Shown here: one piece after another, positions 38,034 through 47,000 of the stretch
Layout: each line of letters starts with the position of its first letter
Numbering within the stretch: position 1 is the first letter of the stretch
From: Streptomyces pluripotens
GTDB lineage: Bacteria > Actinomycetota > Actinomycetes > Streptomycetales > Streptomycetaceae
Direction: 5' to 3'
Length of the DNA: 64,000 nucleotides
Assembly: GCF_000802245.2 (NCBI RefSeq)
Contig: NZ_CP021080.1
Span: 1,612,001-1,676,000 of the forward strand
Position numbers and translations under genes: made by a program
The notes under the pieces: model-generated
The model's database searches: none
Told to the model about the DNA's origin: nothing
Seen by the model: the letters and a program-made list of their open reading frames with translations, nothing else

Positions 38034-38822
38034 TCAACTCCCTGATGACGCAGGGGCGATGGGAGCGCTGACGTCGAAGTGCCGTGCGCCGGGAGCTGCT
38101 TTCATGAGCGCGGTGAGGGCCCGTGCCTTGGTGCGGCCGTCCTCGCCGCTCCCCCACAGAACGGTCCGGGCCCCGACCAACTCCAGTGAGATGTCGTCAT
38201 AGGAGCGGACCTGCACGGTCCGGGTGTCCCGCGAGACGGCGGCCGGCAGATCCCCCGTGACCTGGACCGCCTCGCGCACCAGCCGGTCGACACCGAAGCG
38301 ACGAAGGCTGGCGGCACCCGAACCCCTGCGGGAGACGGACAGCTTCAGCAGGGGAACGTCCTCCGGTGCCTGCGGAACCGTGGCGAAACGCACACCTTCG
38401 TCGTCGACTTCGACGAACTGGCCGCTCTTTTGGACGAGCAGGACCGGAATACGCTCAGTCACTTTCAAGCCGATCCCGTGGGGCCAGGAGCGGACCACGT
38501 CAACGGTGCTGATTCTGGGCAATTTCCGGCGGAGCCGGGCTTCGATGCCCTCCGTGTCGATGGAGATCATCGGAGCCCCGACGGGCACGGCTGCAGCCTT
38601 GCGCACCTCCGCAGGGGTCAGCACGCGCGTACCCGACACCGAGACGTGGCCGACGCGCAACCAGTCCGAGCCGTACAACACCCACGTGCCACCGACCCCG
38701 AGGAGCACGGTGACCACCGCCAGAATGACGATCACACGAAGGCGTCGGCGGGCGGACCGCGGACCGGACGACTCCTGCTGGCGTTCACCGCGTTCGGCGG
38801 TCGTCGGTCCGGCCACGCTCAC
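38034..38822 (-). CDS. ftsQ: Divisome membrane protein FtsQ (POTRA domain)
   Basis: The 262-residue bitopic protein has a basic cytoplasmic tail, a transmembrane helix (VIVILAVVTVLLGVGGTWVLYG, about 30-51) and a POTRA domain starting at VGHVSVSGTRVLTPAEVRKAA. The extracytoplasmic FtsQ core then runs through PVLLVQKSGQFVEVDDEGVRF. FtsQ nucleates the FtsL-FtsB complex. The annotated GTG at 38822 is very close to AAAGGG; a second GTG six bases downstream has better spacing and may be the true start. It lies between murG and ftsZ. Confidence 0.94.
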   Translation of the reverse strand: MSVAGPTTAERGERQQESSGPRSARRRLRVIVILAVVTVLLGVGGTWVLYGSDWLRVGHVSVSGTRVLTPAEVRKAAAVPVGAPMISIDTEGIEARLRRKLPRISTVDVVRSWPHGIGLKVTERIPVLLVQKSGQFVEVDDEGVRFATVPQAPEDVPLLKLSVSRRGSGAASLRRFGVDRLVREAVQVTGDLPAAVSRDTRTVQVRSYDDISLELVGARTVLWGSGEDGRTKARALTALMKAAPGARHFDVSAPIAPASSGS

Positions 38823-38842
38823 TACCCTTTCGTCATACGGTC

Positions 38843-39931
38843 CTAACGGCGGGAGGCAATCGCCTCGTGCACCATGCCGACGAGCAGCTCGTCGGCGTCC
38901 CGGCGACCGAACTCACTTGCCGCGCGGGACATCTCGTACAGTCGGTGCGGGTCGGCGAGCACGGGCAGGACGCTCTGCTGCACCCATTCGGGTGTGAGCT
39001 CCGCATCGTCGACGAGGAGTCCGCCGCCCGCCTTGACCACCGGCTGGGCGTTCAGCCGCTGTTCGCCGTTGCCGATGGGCAGCGGAACGTAGGCGGCCGG
39101 AAGTCCGACGGCGGAGAGTTCGGCGACGGTCATCGCGCCGGCACGGCACAGCATCATGTCGGCCGCGGCGTACGCGAGGTCCATCCGGTCCAGGTAACTT
39201 ACCGGGATGTAGGGCGGCATCCCCGGCATCTGCTGCACGTGCGGCAGTTCGTTCTTCGGACCGACCGCGTGCAGGATCTGGATACCGGACTGCTGCAGCC
39301 GCGGAGCGACCTGCTGGACCACCTCGTTCAGCCGGCGGGCACCCTGCGAGCCACCCGAGACGAGCAGCGTGGGCAGGTTCGGGTCGAGGCCGAAGCGGGC
39401 CCGCGCCTCCGGGCGGGCGGCGGCACGATCAAGGGTGGCGATGGAACGCCGCAGCGGGATGCCGATGTAGCGCGCGTTGCGGAGCTTGCTGTCCGGCGTG
39501 GAGACGGCGACCTGGGCGGCGTACCGCGAACCGATCTTGTTGGCCAGGCCGGGGCGGGCATTGGCCTCGTGGATCACGATGGGCACACCAAGGCGCTTGG
39601 CGGCCAGGTAGGCGGGCAGGGCGACATAGCCCCCGAAGCCGACCACGGCATCCGCCTTGGTGCGCTCCAGGATCTGCTCGGCCGCCTTGATCGTGCCGCG
39701 CAGCCGGCCCGGGACGGTGATCAGCTCGGGAGTGGGTTTGCGCGGCAGCGGCACCGCCGGGATCAACGCCAGCTCATAGCCACGCTCGGGGACGAGCCTG
39801 GTCTCCAGGCCGCGCTCCGTGCCCAGGGCCGTGATCCCAACAGTCGGGTCCTGCCTGCGCAGGGCGTCCGCGAGGGCGAGCGCGGGCTCGATGTGGCCGG
39901 CGGTCCCCCCACCGGCGAGTACGACATGCAC
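38843..39931 (-). CDS. murG: UDP-GlcNAc:undecaprenyl-pyrophosphoryl-MurNAc-pentapeptide transferase MurG
   Basis: MurG adds GlcNAc to lipid I to make lipid II on the inner membrane face. The 362-residue GT28 glycosyltransferase has the glycine-rich N-terminal loop [21 protein letters not shown], the [11 protein letters not shown] loop, and the UDP-binding [14 protein letters not shown] and [24 protein letters not shown] motifs. The GTG start at 39931 lies six bases after the ftsW stop. It is an ordinary member. Confidence 0.97.
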   Translation of the reverse strand: MHVVLAGGGTAGHIEPALALADALRRQDPTVGITALGTERGLETRLVPERGYELALIPAVPLPRKPTPELITVPGRLRGTIKAAEQILERTKADAVVGFGGYVALPAYLAAKRLGVPIVIHEANARPGLANKIGSRYAAQVAVSTPDSKLRNARYIGIPLRRSIATLDRAAARPEARARFGLDPNLPTLLVSGGSQGARRLNEVVQQVAPRLQQSGIQILHAVGPKNELPHVQQMPGMPPYIPVSYLDRMDLAYAAADMMLCRAGAMTVAELSAVGLPAAYVPLPIGNGEQRLNAQPVVKAGGGLLVDDAELTPEWVQQSVLPVLADPHRLYEMSRAASEFGRRDADELLVGMVHEAIASRR

Positions 39932-39937
39932 CGAAAT

Positions 39938-41311
39938 TCACCGCTCTCCGGACGACCGCGCCACCGGGGCACGTCGTCGCATCGTGTTCCATCTCCGTGA
40001 TCCCCGTCCGGACACCCGGCCGGTCGCGGAGGCTCCCGCCCGCTTTCTACCAAAGCGGGGTTGCCGCATCGCAAGCGCCGCCCGCGCAGCGGGTTCGTCG
40101 CGTGCGAAGGCGATCAGCAGCCCGATCGCGAACATGGTCGGCAGCAGGGCGGAACCCCCGTAGGAGAACAGCGGAAGGGGGACACCGGCGATCGGCAGCA
40201 GGCCGAGCACCGCACCAATGTTGATCACCGCCTGGGCGATGATCCAGGTCGTCACGCCTCCCGCGGCATACCTCACGAACGGGTCCTCCGTGCGTCCGGC
40301 CACGCGGATACCCGCATAGCCTAGAGCGGCGAACAGAGCCAGCACCGACAGCGTCCCCGCGAGGCCCAGTTCCTCACCGGTGACGGCGAAAATGAAATCG
40401 GTGTGGGCTTCGGGTAGTTGGCCCCATTTTTCCACACTCGCGCCGAGTCCGGATCCGAAGAGTCCACCGGAGGCGAGGGCATAGATTCCGTGCACGGCCT
40501 GCCAACAGTCGGCGACTCCCGACCTGGGCTCGGTGGCGCCGATGCAGGCGAGCCGGGCCATCCTGTTGGGGCTAGTCTTGATGAGGATCACACCGATCAC
40601 CGCGGCGATCGACAGCACACCGGCGAACAGCCGGGTCGGCGCGCCTGCGAGCCACAGCAGACCGAACAGGATCGCCGTGAGAATGATCGCGGTGCCCATG
40701 TCGCCGCCGAGCATGATCAGCCCCAGCAGCAGGAAGGCCGCCGGCACCAGCGGCACCAACATGTGCTTCCACTGGGTGAGCAGCTTCTTCTCCTGCTTGC
40801 GGGCGATCAGGTCCGCTCCCCACAGCACCAGGGCGAGCTTCCCGAACTCGCTGGGCTGAACCTGGAAGGAGCCGCCGATGGGGATCCAGTTCTGGTTGCC
40901 GTTGACCGTCACCCCTATCCCGGGCACCTGCACCAGGATCATCAGGAAGACGGCGCCGGCCAGGATCGGGTAGGCCAACGCCCGGTGCAGTTTCACCGGC
41001 ATGCGGGAGGCGGCGAACAGCAGTACGCCACCGATGAGCGCCGCGAGGAACTGCTTACGGAAGAAGTACGACCCGGGCAGCGACAGCTGCAACGCGGTGA
41101 TCTGGGAAGCCGAGTAGACCATCACCAGGCCCAGCACGATGAGCAGCAGGCTGCCGCCGGCGATCAAGTAGTAGGCGGTGAGCGGCCGGTCCCAGGCCTT
41201 CCATGCACGCGCGTGGAGCCGTCGGAGAGGATTCTCGCGCACCGGCCGGGCGGCGGCCGGACGCCGGGGCGCCCGCGGTGCGGGTGGCCGGCCGGTACGA
41301 CTACTGGGCAT
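39938..41311 (-). CDS. ftsW: Septal peptidoglycan glycosyltransferase FtsW (SEDS family)
   Basis: The 457-residue SEDS protein has about ten transmembrane helices, the signature FIFAVTGEELGLAGTLSVLALF with the catalytic-region Glu, GGDMGTAIILTAI and the C-terminal PLPLFSYGGSALLPTMFAIGLL. With FtsI it polymerises septal glycan from lipid II. The cytoplasmic N-tail (PPAPRAPRRPAAARP) and C-tail are Arg/Pro-rich, usual for actinobacteria. The start is the ATG at 41311; the longer frame upstream overlaps murD-proximal DNA and lacks support. murD lies 67 bases upstream. Confidence 0.96.
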   Translation of the reverse strand: MPSSRTGRPPAPRAPRRPAAARPVRENPLRRLHARAWKAWDRPLTAYYLIAGGSLLLIVLGLVMVYSASQITALQLSLPGSYFFRKQFLAALIGGVLLFAASRMPVKLHRALAYPILAGAVFLMILVQVPGIGVTVNGNQNWIPIGGSFQVQPSEFGKLALVLWGADLIARKQEKKLLTQWKHMLVPLVPAAFLLLGLIMLGGDMGTAIILTAILFGLLWLAGAPTRLFAGVLSIAAVIGVILIKTSPNRMARLACIGATEPRSGVADCWQAVHGIYALASGGLFGSGLGASVEKWGQLPEAHTDFIFAVTGEELGLAGTLSVLALFAALGYAGIRVAGRTEDPFVRYAAGGVTTWIIAQAVINIGAVLGLLPIAGVPLPLFSYGGSALLPTMFAIGLLIAFARDEPAARAALAMRQPRFGRKRAGASATGRVSGRGSRRWNTMRRRAPVARSSGER

Positions 41312-41378
41312 CAACGCCTCCGTTGAACGTCGGCCGTCCCACGCGTCCCTCCCAAGATCCGCCCGGCAGGCGGCCGGG

Positions 41379-42800
41379 TCAGGCGCCGAGCTCGCGGACC
41401 GCCGCCGCGAACGCGTCACCGCGCTGGTTGTAGTTGGTGAACATGTCCATGGAGGCGCAGGCCGGGGCCAGCAGCACGGTGTCACCGGGCTGAGCCAGCC
41501 GCTTCGCTTCCGTCACCGCCTGGAGCATCGCCCCAGTGTCGGTCCGGTCGAGGGCGACCACGGGGACTTCCGGGGCGTGTCGCGCAAGGGCATCACGGAT
41601 GAGTGCCTGGTCGGCGCCGATCAGGACAACGCCGCGGAGCCGCTTCGCCGACTTGGCGACCAGTTCGTCGAAGAGCGCGCCCTTCGCCAGACCGCCGGCA
41701 ATCCATACAATCGACTCATACGCGGCCAACGAGGCTTCCGCGGCATGGGTGTTGGTCGCTTTGGAGTCATCCACGTAAGCCACCTGGCCCAGGTCGGCGA
41801 CGTGCGTGATCCGGTGGGCGTCGGGGCGGAAGGCGCGCAGCCCCTCACGTACGGCCCCTGCGGGCACGCCGAAGGCCCGCGCGAGGGCTGCCGCGGCCAG
41901 GGCGTTGGCGATGTTGTGCGGGGCCGGGGGGCGCACGTCCGAGACCTCGGCCAGTTCTTGCGCGTTCTTCTGCCGGTCCGTCACGAAAGCACGGTCGACC
42001 AGAATGCCGTCCACGACGCCGAGTTGGGAGGGAGCAGGCGTACCGAGGGTGAACCCGATGGCTCGGCAGCCCTCCTCGACGTCGGCCTCGCGCACCAGCC
42101 CCTCGGTGAGCTTGTCAGCCACGTTATAGACGCAGGCGACACGATTGCCTTCGTAGATGCGGCCCTTGTCCGCGGCGTAGGCCTCCATGGAACCGTGCCA
42201 GTCGAGGTGGTCGGGCGCGAGGTTGAGGACGGCGGCGGAGTGGGCGCGCAGCGAGGGCGCCCAGTGCAGCTGGTAGCTGGAGAGCTCGACGGCGAGGACG
42301 TCGTACTCCTCCTCGCCCAGGACAACGTCCAGCAGGGAGACCCCGATGTTGCCGACGGCGGCCGTGCGCAGGCCGGCCGCCGTCAGGATCGCGGCGAGCA
42401 TTTGGACGGTGGTGGTCTTGCCGTTGGTGCCCGTCACGGCCAGCCAGGGGGCCGCGCCCGGGCCTCTGAGGCGCCAGGCCAGTTCCACATCGCCCCAGAC
42501 CGGCACACCCGCCTTTGCCGCGGCCAGGAACAGCGGCTTGTCCGGCTTCCAGCCGGGCGTGGTGACGATCAGCTCGGTGCCCTCCGGCAGGGTCGCGCCG
42601 TCTCCCAGGCGCACGGTGATGCCGAGGGCCTCCAGTTCCGCGGCCTGTTCGCGCGCACGTGCGTCGTCGCCGTCGTTGACGACCGTGACGACGGCGCCGC
42701 GCGCGTGCAGCACCTTGGCAGCCGGGATGCCGGAGACACCGAGACCGGCGACGGTGACGTGCTTGCCCTGAAAGTCGAAGAGCTCCGAGGTGGAGGTCAC
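41379..42800 (-). CDS. murD: UDP-N-acetylmuramoyl-L-alanine--D-glutamate ligase MurD
   Basis: The 473-residue Mur ligase adds D-Glu to UDP-MurNAc-L-Ala. The Rossmann-like N-domain reads HVTVAGLGVSGIPAAKVL, the ATP site is LAVTGTNGKTTTVQML, and the central domain has ELSSYQLHW and NLAPDHLDWHGSMEAYAADK with the carbamylated Lys region. The C-domain has YVDDSKATNTHAAEASL. The GTG at 42800 forms a GTGA overlap with the mraY stop and is preferred. An upstream ATG at 42815 would add five residues inside mraY. Confidence 0.96.
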   Translation of the reverse strand: MTSTSELFDFQGKHVTVAGLGVSGIPAAKVLHARGAVVTVVNDGDDARAREQAAELEALGITVRLGDGATLPEGTELIVTTPGWKPDKPLFLAAAKAGVPVWGDVELAWRLRGPGAAPWLAVTGTNGKTTTVQMLAAILTAAGLRTAAVGNIGVSLLDVVLGEEEYDVLAVELSSYQLHWAPSLRAHSAAVLNLAPDHLDWHGSMEAYAADKGRIYEGNRVACVYNVADKLTEGLVREADVEEGCRAIGFTLGTPAPSQLGVVDGILVDRAFVTDRQKNAQELAEVSDVRPPAPHNIANALAAAALARAFGVPAGAVREGLRAFRPDAHRITHVADLGQVAYVDDSKATNTHAAEASLAAYESIVWIAGGLAKGALFDELVAKSAKRLRGVVLIGADQALIRDALARHAPEVPVVALDRTDTGAMLQAVTEAKRLAQPGDTVLLAPACASMDMFTNYNQRGDAFAAAVRELGA

Positions 42801-43888
42801 TTGTGCGCTGCCCATCCCGCGTAGAAGAGACCGAGTCCGACGATCACACAGATTCCCTGGATGATCCAGAACCGGACCACCACCAGGACTTCGGACCAGC
42901 CCTTGAGTTCGAAGTGGTGCTGGAGTGGTGCCATCCGGAAGACCCGCTTGCCGGTGAGCCGGAAGGAGCCGACCTGGATGACGACGGACATGGTGATGAG
43001 GACGAACAGGCCACCCATGATGGCCAGCAGCAGCTCGGTGCGGGAACAGATGGCCAGGCCCGTGAGGACACCGCCGAGAGCGAGTGAACCCGTGTCACCC
43101 ATGAAGATCTTCGCCGGCGAGGTGTTCCACCACAGGAAGCCCAGACAGGCACCCATCAACGCGGAGGCGACCACGGCCAGGTCGAGCGGGTCACGCACCT
43201 CGTAGCAGGCGTTGGGGTTGGTGAGGGTCTGCGCATTGGCGCAGGACTCCTGGAACTGCCAGACGCCGATGAACGTGTAGGCGCCGAAGACGAGGACGGA
43301 GGCGCCGGTGGCCAGTCCGTCCAGGCCGTCGGTGAGGTTCACGCCGTTCGACATCGCGAGGATCATGAACAGCGCCCAGACGACGAACAGCACCGGGCCG
43401 ATCGACCAGCCGAAGTCGGTGATGAACGACAGCTTCGTGGACGCCGGGGTGTTGCCGCGCGCGTCGGAGAACATCAGCGACAGCACCGCGAAGGCGATAC
43501 CGACGATCAGCTGGCCGGCCATCTTCGCCTTGGCGCGCAGGCCCAGCGAGCGCCGCTTGACGATCTTGATGTAGTCGTCGAGGAAGCCGACCATGCCCAT
43601 ACCGACCATCAGGCCGAGCACCAGCACACCGGAGAACGTCGGCGTGGCCGCCCGGTCGGTGGTCCAGGTCGTAATCACCTTCGACAGGAAGTACGCGATC
43701 ACCGTCGCCAGGATGAACGCGATGCCACCCATCGTCGGCGTGCCGCGCTTGCTGGCGTGCTCGCGCGGACCGTCATCGCGGATGTACTGCCCGTACCCCT
43801 TGCGGGCCAGCAGCTTGATCAGCAGCGGCGTGCCGATCAGGGTGAGGAAGAGACCAATGACTCCTGCGAACAGGATCTGCTTCATCAT
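42797..43888 (-). CDS. mraY: Phospho-MurNAc-pentapeptide translocase MraY
   Basis: MraY transfers phospho-MurNAc-pentapeptide to undecaprenyl phosphate, making lipid I. The 363-residue protein has about ten transmembrane helices and the catalytic motifs FLDDYIKI, NLTDGLDGLATG and the cytoplasmic loop with PLQHHFEL. The MGDTGSLALGG segment is intact. The ATG at 43888 overlaps the murF stop (ATGA); a second ATG directly follows, so the start is uncertain by one codon. It is coupled to murD downstream. Confidence 0.97.
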   Translation of the reverse strand: MMKQILFAGVIGLFLTLIGTPLLIKLLARKGYGQYIRDDGPREHASKRGTPTMGGIAFILATVIAYFLSKVITTWTTDRAATPTFSGVLVLGLMVGMGMVGFLDDYIKIVKRRSLGLRAKAKMAGQLIVGIAFAVLSLMFSDARGNTPASTKLSFITDFGWSIGPVLFVVWALFMILAMSNGVNLTDGLDGLATGASVLVFGAYTFIGVWQFQESCANAQTLTNPNACYEVRDPLDLAVVASALMGACLGFLWWNTSPAKIFMGDTGSLALGGVLTGLAICSRTELLLAIMGGLFVLITMSVVIQVGSFRLTGKRVFRMAPLQHHFELKGWSEVLVVVRFWIIQGICVIVGLGLFYAGWAAHK

Positions 43889-45300
43889 CGGGCGGCAACC
43901 TCACCCTCGGCACCGCTCTCGACGAGCGCCTGGGCAACGCTCTCCAGCCCCACCGAACGGGACGCCTTCACGAGTACGGCGTCCCCCGGGCGCAACTCGC
44001 TGCGCAACAGGTCGATCGCCGCCTGTGCGTCGGACACGTGCACCGACTCCTCACCCCACGAACCCTCGTTATATGCGCCCAGTTGCAGCCAGGAGGCCTC
44101 AATCCCCCCGACGGCGACGAGCTTGCTGACGTTGAGCCGGACGGCGAGCCGCCCGACGGCGTCGTGCTCGGCGAGCGCCTCGTCCCCCAGCTCGGCCATC
44201 TTGCCGAGCACCGCCCACGTGCGGCGCCCCTTGCCCATGGCCGCGAGCGCCCTGAGAGCGGCCCGCATGGACTCGGGGTTGGCGTTGTAGGCGTCGTTGA
44301 CGATGGTCACGCCGTCCGGGCGCTCGGTGACCTCCATGCGCCAGCGGGAGAGGGAGCCCGCCTCGGAGAGCGCGATGGCGATCTCTTCCGCGGACATGCC
44401 CAGCTCATGGGCGACGGCGGCCGCGGCGAGCGCGTTCGACACGTGGTGCTCACCGTACAGGCGCATCGTCACATCGCTTGCACCGGAGGGTGTGTGAAGT
44501 CTGAAGACCGGCTGTCCACTGTCCGTGAGTCGCACGTTCTCCGCCCGTACGTCCGCTTCGGCCGACTCTCCGAAAAGGACCACTTTCGCCTTGGTACGGG
44601 TGGCCATGGCCCGGACCAGCGGATCATCCGCGTTGAGGATCGCGGCCCCGCCGTCCTCGGCCGCAGGCAGCGCCTCCACCAGTTCGCCCTTGGCCTGGGC
44701 GATCTGCTCGCGTCCGCCGAACTCACCGATGTGCGCGGTGCCGACGTTGAGGACGAGGCCGATCTTCGGGGGCGTGAGTCCGGTGAGGTAGTGGATGTGC
44801 CCGATACCGCGGGCGCCCATCTCCAGCACGAGGAACCTGGTCTCCTCGGTGGCGGACAGGGCGGTCAGCGGCAGCCCGATCTCGTTGTTGAGCGATCCGG
44901 GTGTGAACACGGTCGGCGCCCTGCGCTGGAGCACCTGGGCGATCAGGTCTTTGGTGCTGGTCTTGCCCGCGGACCCGGTCAGGGCGACGAGGGTGGCACC
45001 GAGCCGGCGAACCACGTACCGGGCCAGGGCACCGAGAGCCGTCTGGACGTCCGCGACCACGATCGCGGGCACCCCGACCGGCCGGGACGCCAGCACGGCG
45101 ACCGCGCCGGCCCCGACCACCGCCTGGGCGTAGTCATGGCCGTCGACGCGCTCACCGACGAAGGCTGCGAAGAGGCTGCCTTGCCGAACCTCCCGGGAAT
45201 CCCTAACGACCGGTCCCGTGACCTGCACGGACGGATCCGGTATGTCATGCGTCTGCCCGCCGACGACTGCGGCGATCTCGGCGAGGGAGAGGGCGATCAC
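43885..45300 (-). CDS. murF: UDP-N-acetylmuramoyl-tripeptide--D-alanyl-D-alanine ligase MurF
   Basis: MurF adds D-Ala-D-Ala to complete the UDP-MurNAc pentapeptide. The 471-residue protein has the Mur ligase ATP site VALTGSAGKTSTKDLI, the MurF-specific SLNNEIGLPLT and EMGARGIGHIHYLT, and the C-terminal IVNDAYNANPESMRAAL. The GTG at 45300 with GGATGA just upstream lies four bases after the murE stop. Upstream codons inside murE are not part of the gene. Nothing is truncated. Confidence 0.96.
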   Translation of the reverse strand: MIALSLAEIAAVVGGQTHDIPDPSVQVTGPVVRDSREVRQGSLFAAFVGERVDGHDYAQAVVGAGAVAVLASRPVGVPAIVVADVQTALGALARYVVRRLGATLVALTGSAGKTSTKDLIAQVLQRRAPTVFTPGSLNNEIGLPLTALSATEETRFLVLEMGARGIGHIHYLTGLTPPKIGLVLNVGTAHIGEFGGREQIAQAKGELVEALPAAEDGGAAILNADDPLVRAMATRTKAKVVLFGESAEADVRAENVRLTDSGQPVFRLHTPSGASDVTMRLYGEHHVSNALAAAAVAHELGMSAEEIAIALSEAGSLSRWRMEVTERPDGVTIVNDAYNANPESMRAALRALAAMGKGRRTWAVLGKMAELGDEALAEHDAVGRLAVRLNVSKLVAVGGIEASWLQLGAYNEGSWGEESVHVSDAQAAIDLLRSELRPGDAVLVKASRSVGLESVAQALVESGAEGEVAAR

Positions 45301-45304
45301 AGAT

Positions 45305-46969
45305 TCATCCCTGGGTCTTCTGGATAGCTTCGCGAAGCACCTGGCGGTCGTCGAAGGGACGAACCACGCCGGCGATGTCCTGGCCCTGCTCGTGGCCCTT
45401 ACCCGCGACCAGCACGGTGTCGCCGGGCCGTGCCCGGCCCACGGCGGCGGCGATGGCGGCGGCCCGCTCCTCGAAGAGGAGCACCTCGCCACGCTCGTGC
45501 GCGGGCACCGAGGCCGCACCCTGGAGCATGGTCGCGAGGATCGCGAGGGGATCTTCGGAGCGGGGGTTGTCGGAGGTCAGTACCGCCGTGTCGGAGAGCC
45601 GGGCCGCGGCAGCACCCATCGGGGCACGCTTGGACTGGTCCCGGTCGCCGCCGCAGCCGAGGACGACGTGCAGCCGGCCCTTGGTGACCTTGCGCAGCGC
45701 CCTGAGTACCGACTCGACCGCGTCGGTCTTGTGGGCGTAGTCGACGACCGCGAGGTAGGGCTGCCCGGCGTCGACGCGCTCCAGCCGGCCCGGGACACCC
45801 GGCACGGCGGCGATGCCGTCGGCGGCGGCCTGCGGGTCGAGGCCGGCCGCGGCGAGGGCGACGACGGCGGCCAGCGTGTTCGCCACGTTGAACGGGCCGG
45901 CCAGCGGTGACCTGGCGTGCACGCGCTCGCCGTTCGGGCCGAGGACGGTGAACGTGGAGTCCAGGGGACCGACCTGGACGTCCTCGGCCCGCCAGTCGGC
46001 ATCGGGGTGGCCCTCGGCGGAGAAGGTGACGACCGGGACGGAGGCCTCCTTGACCAGCCGGCGGCCGTACTCGTCGTCGGCGTTGACGACGGCGAGCCTG
46101 CTGCGCTCCGGGGTGAACAGCTGCGCCTTGGCCCGGAAGTAGTCCTCCATATCGGAGTGGAACTCCATGTGTTCCGGGCTGAGGTTGGTGAACACGGCGA
46201 TGTCGAAGACACAACCGTCGACCCGGCCGAGGACCAGGGCGTGGCTGGAGACTTCCATGGCCACCGCCTCGACGCCGCGTTCACGCATGACGGCGAACAG
46301 CGCCTGCAGGTCTGTGGCCTCGGGGGTGGTGCGCTCGGACTTGATGCGCTCATCGCCGATGCGCATCTCCACCGTGCCGATGAGACCGGTCGACCTGGCC
46401 GTCTTCAGGCCGCCCTCGATGAGGTAGGCGGTGGTGGTCTTGCCGGAGGTGCCGGTGATGCCGATCTGGAGCAGGTCGCTGCCCGGGTGGCCGTAGAGGG
46501 CGGCCGCGAGTTCGCCCATCCGTGCGCGCGGATCCGCCACGACCAGGACCGGAAGTCTGGTAGCCGCGGCACGCTCGGCACCGGTCGGGTCGGTGAGCAC
46601 GGCGACGGCACCGAGGCCGGCGGCCTGGGTGACGAAGTCGGCGCCGTGCAATCGGGCACCCGGCAGGGCCGCGTACAGGTCACCGGGGCGGACGGCACGG
46701 GAGTCGTGGGTGATTCCCGTGACCCCGACCGTGCTCCCCTGGGTCTCCGGCGGTGCGACACCCAGCTGTCCGGCCAGCTCCGCCAGGGGTGTGGCAGAGA
46801 CCTGAACGGGTCGTGGCGGCCCCGGATACGTCACGGAAGCGCCCTTCTGGGTGGTTTGGGACTGATCAGCGTGTGGCACGGCGGTGAGCGTACCGGGCGC
46901 ACCCGCTCCGGAGCGAAGTGAGGGACTGCCGTCCCCTTGGTTCCCGGCGTCGGGGGTGATCGTTGTCAC
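45305..46969 (-). CDS. murE: UDP-MurNAc-tripeptide synthetase MurE (diaminopimelate-adding)
   Basis: The 554-residue Mur ligase adds diaminopimelate as the third stem residue. The ATP site is IGITGTSGKTTTAYLI; the central domain has FTNLSPEHMEFHSDMEDYFRAK. The substrate-selecting motif DNPRSEDPLAI has DNPR, typical of DAP-adding MurE rather than the Lys type. Streptomyces uses LL-DAP. The first 55 residues (MTTITPDAGN...) are a nonconserved extension from a GTG at 46969 with AGGA upstream; an internal GTG (VTYPGPPRP) is a possible alternative start. Confidence 0.94.
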   Translation of the reverse strand: MTTITPDAGNQGDGSPSLRSGAGAPGTLTAVPHADQSQTTQKGASVTYPGPPRPVQVSATPLAELAGQLGVAPPETQGSTVGVTGITHDSRAVRPGDLYAALPGARLHGADFVTQAAGLGAVAVLTDPTGAERAAATRLPVLVVADPRARMGELAAALYGHPGSDLLQIGITGTSGKTTTAYLIEGGLKTARSTGLIGTVEMRIGDERIKSERTTPEATDLQALFAVMRERGVEAVAMEVSSHALVLGRVDGCVFDIAVFTNLSPEHMEFHSDMEDYFRAKAQLFTPERSRLAVVNADDEYGRRLVKEASVPVVTFSAEGHPDADWRAEDVQVGPLDSTFTVLGPNGERVHARSPLAGPFNVANTLAAVVALAAAGLDPQAAADGIAAVPGVPGRLERVDAGQPYLAVVDYAHKTDAVESVLRALRKVTKGRLHVVLGCGGDRDQSKRAPMGAAAARLSDTAVLTSDNPRSEDPLAILATMLQGAASVPAHERGEVLLFEERAAAIAAAVGRARPGDTVLVAGKGHEQGQDIAGVVRPFDDRQVLREAIQKTQG

Positions 46970-47000
46970 GGGATCGTTCCTGGTCTTTCCGATGTGCTGA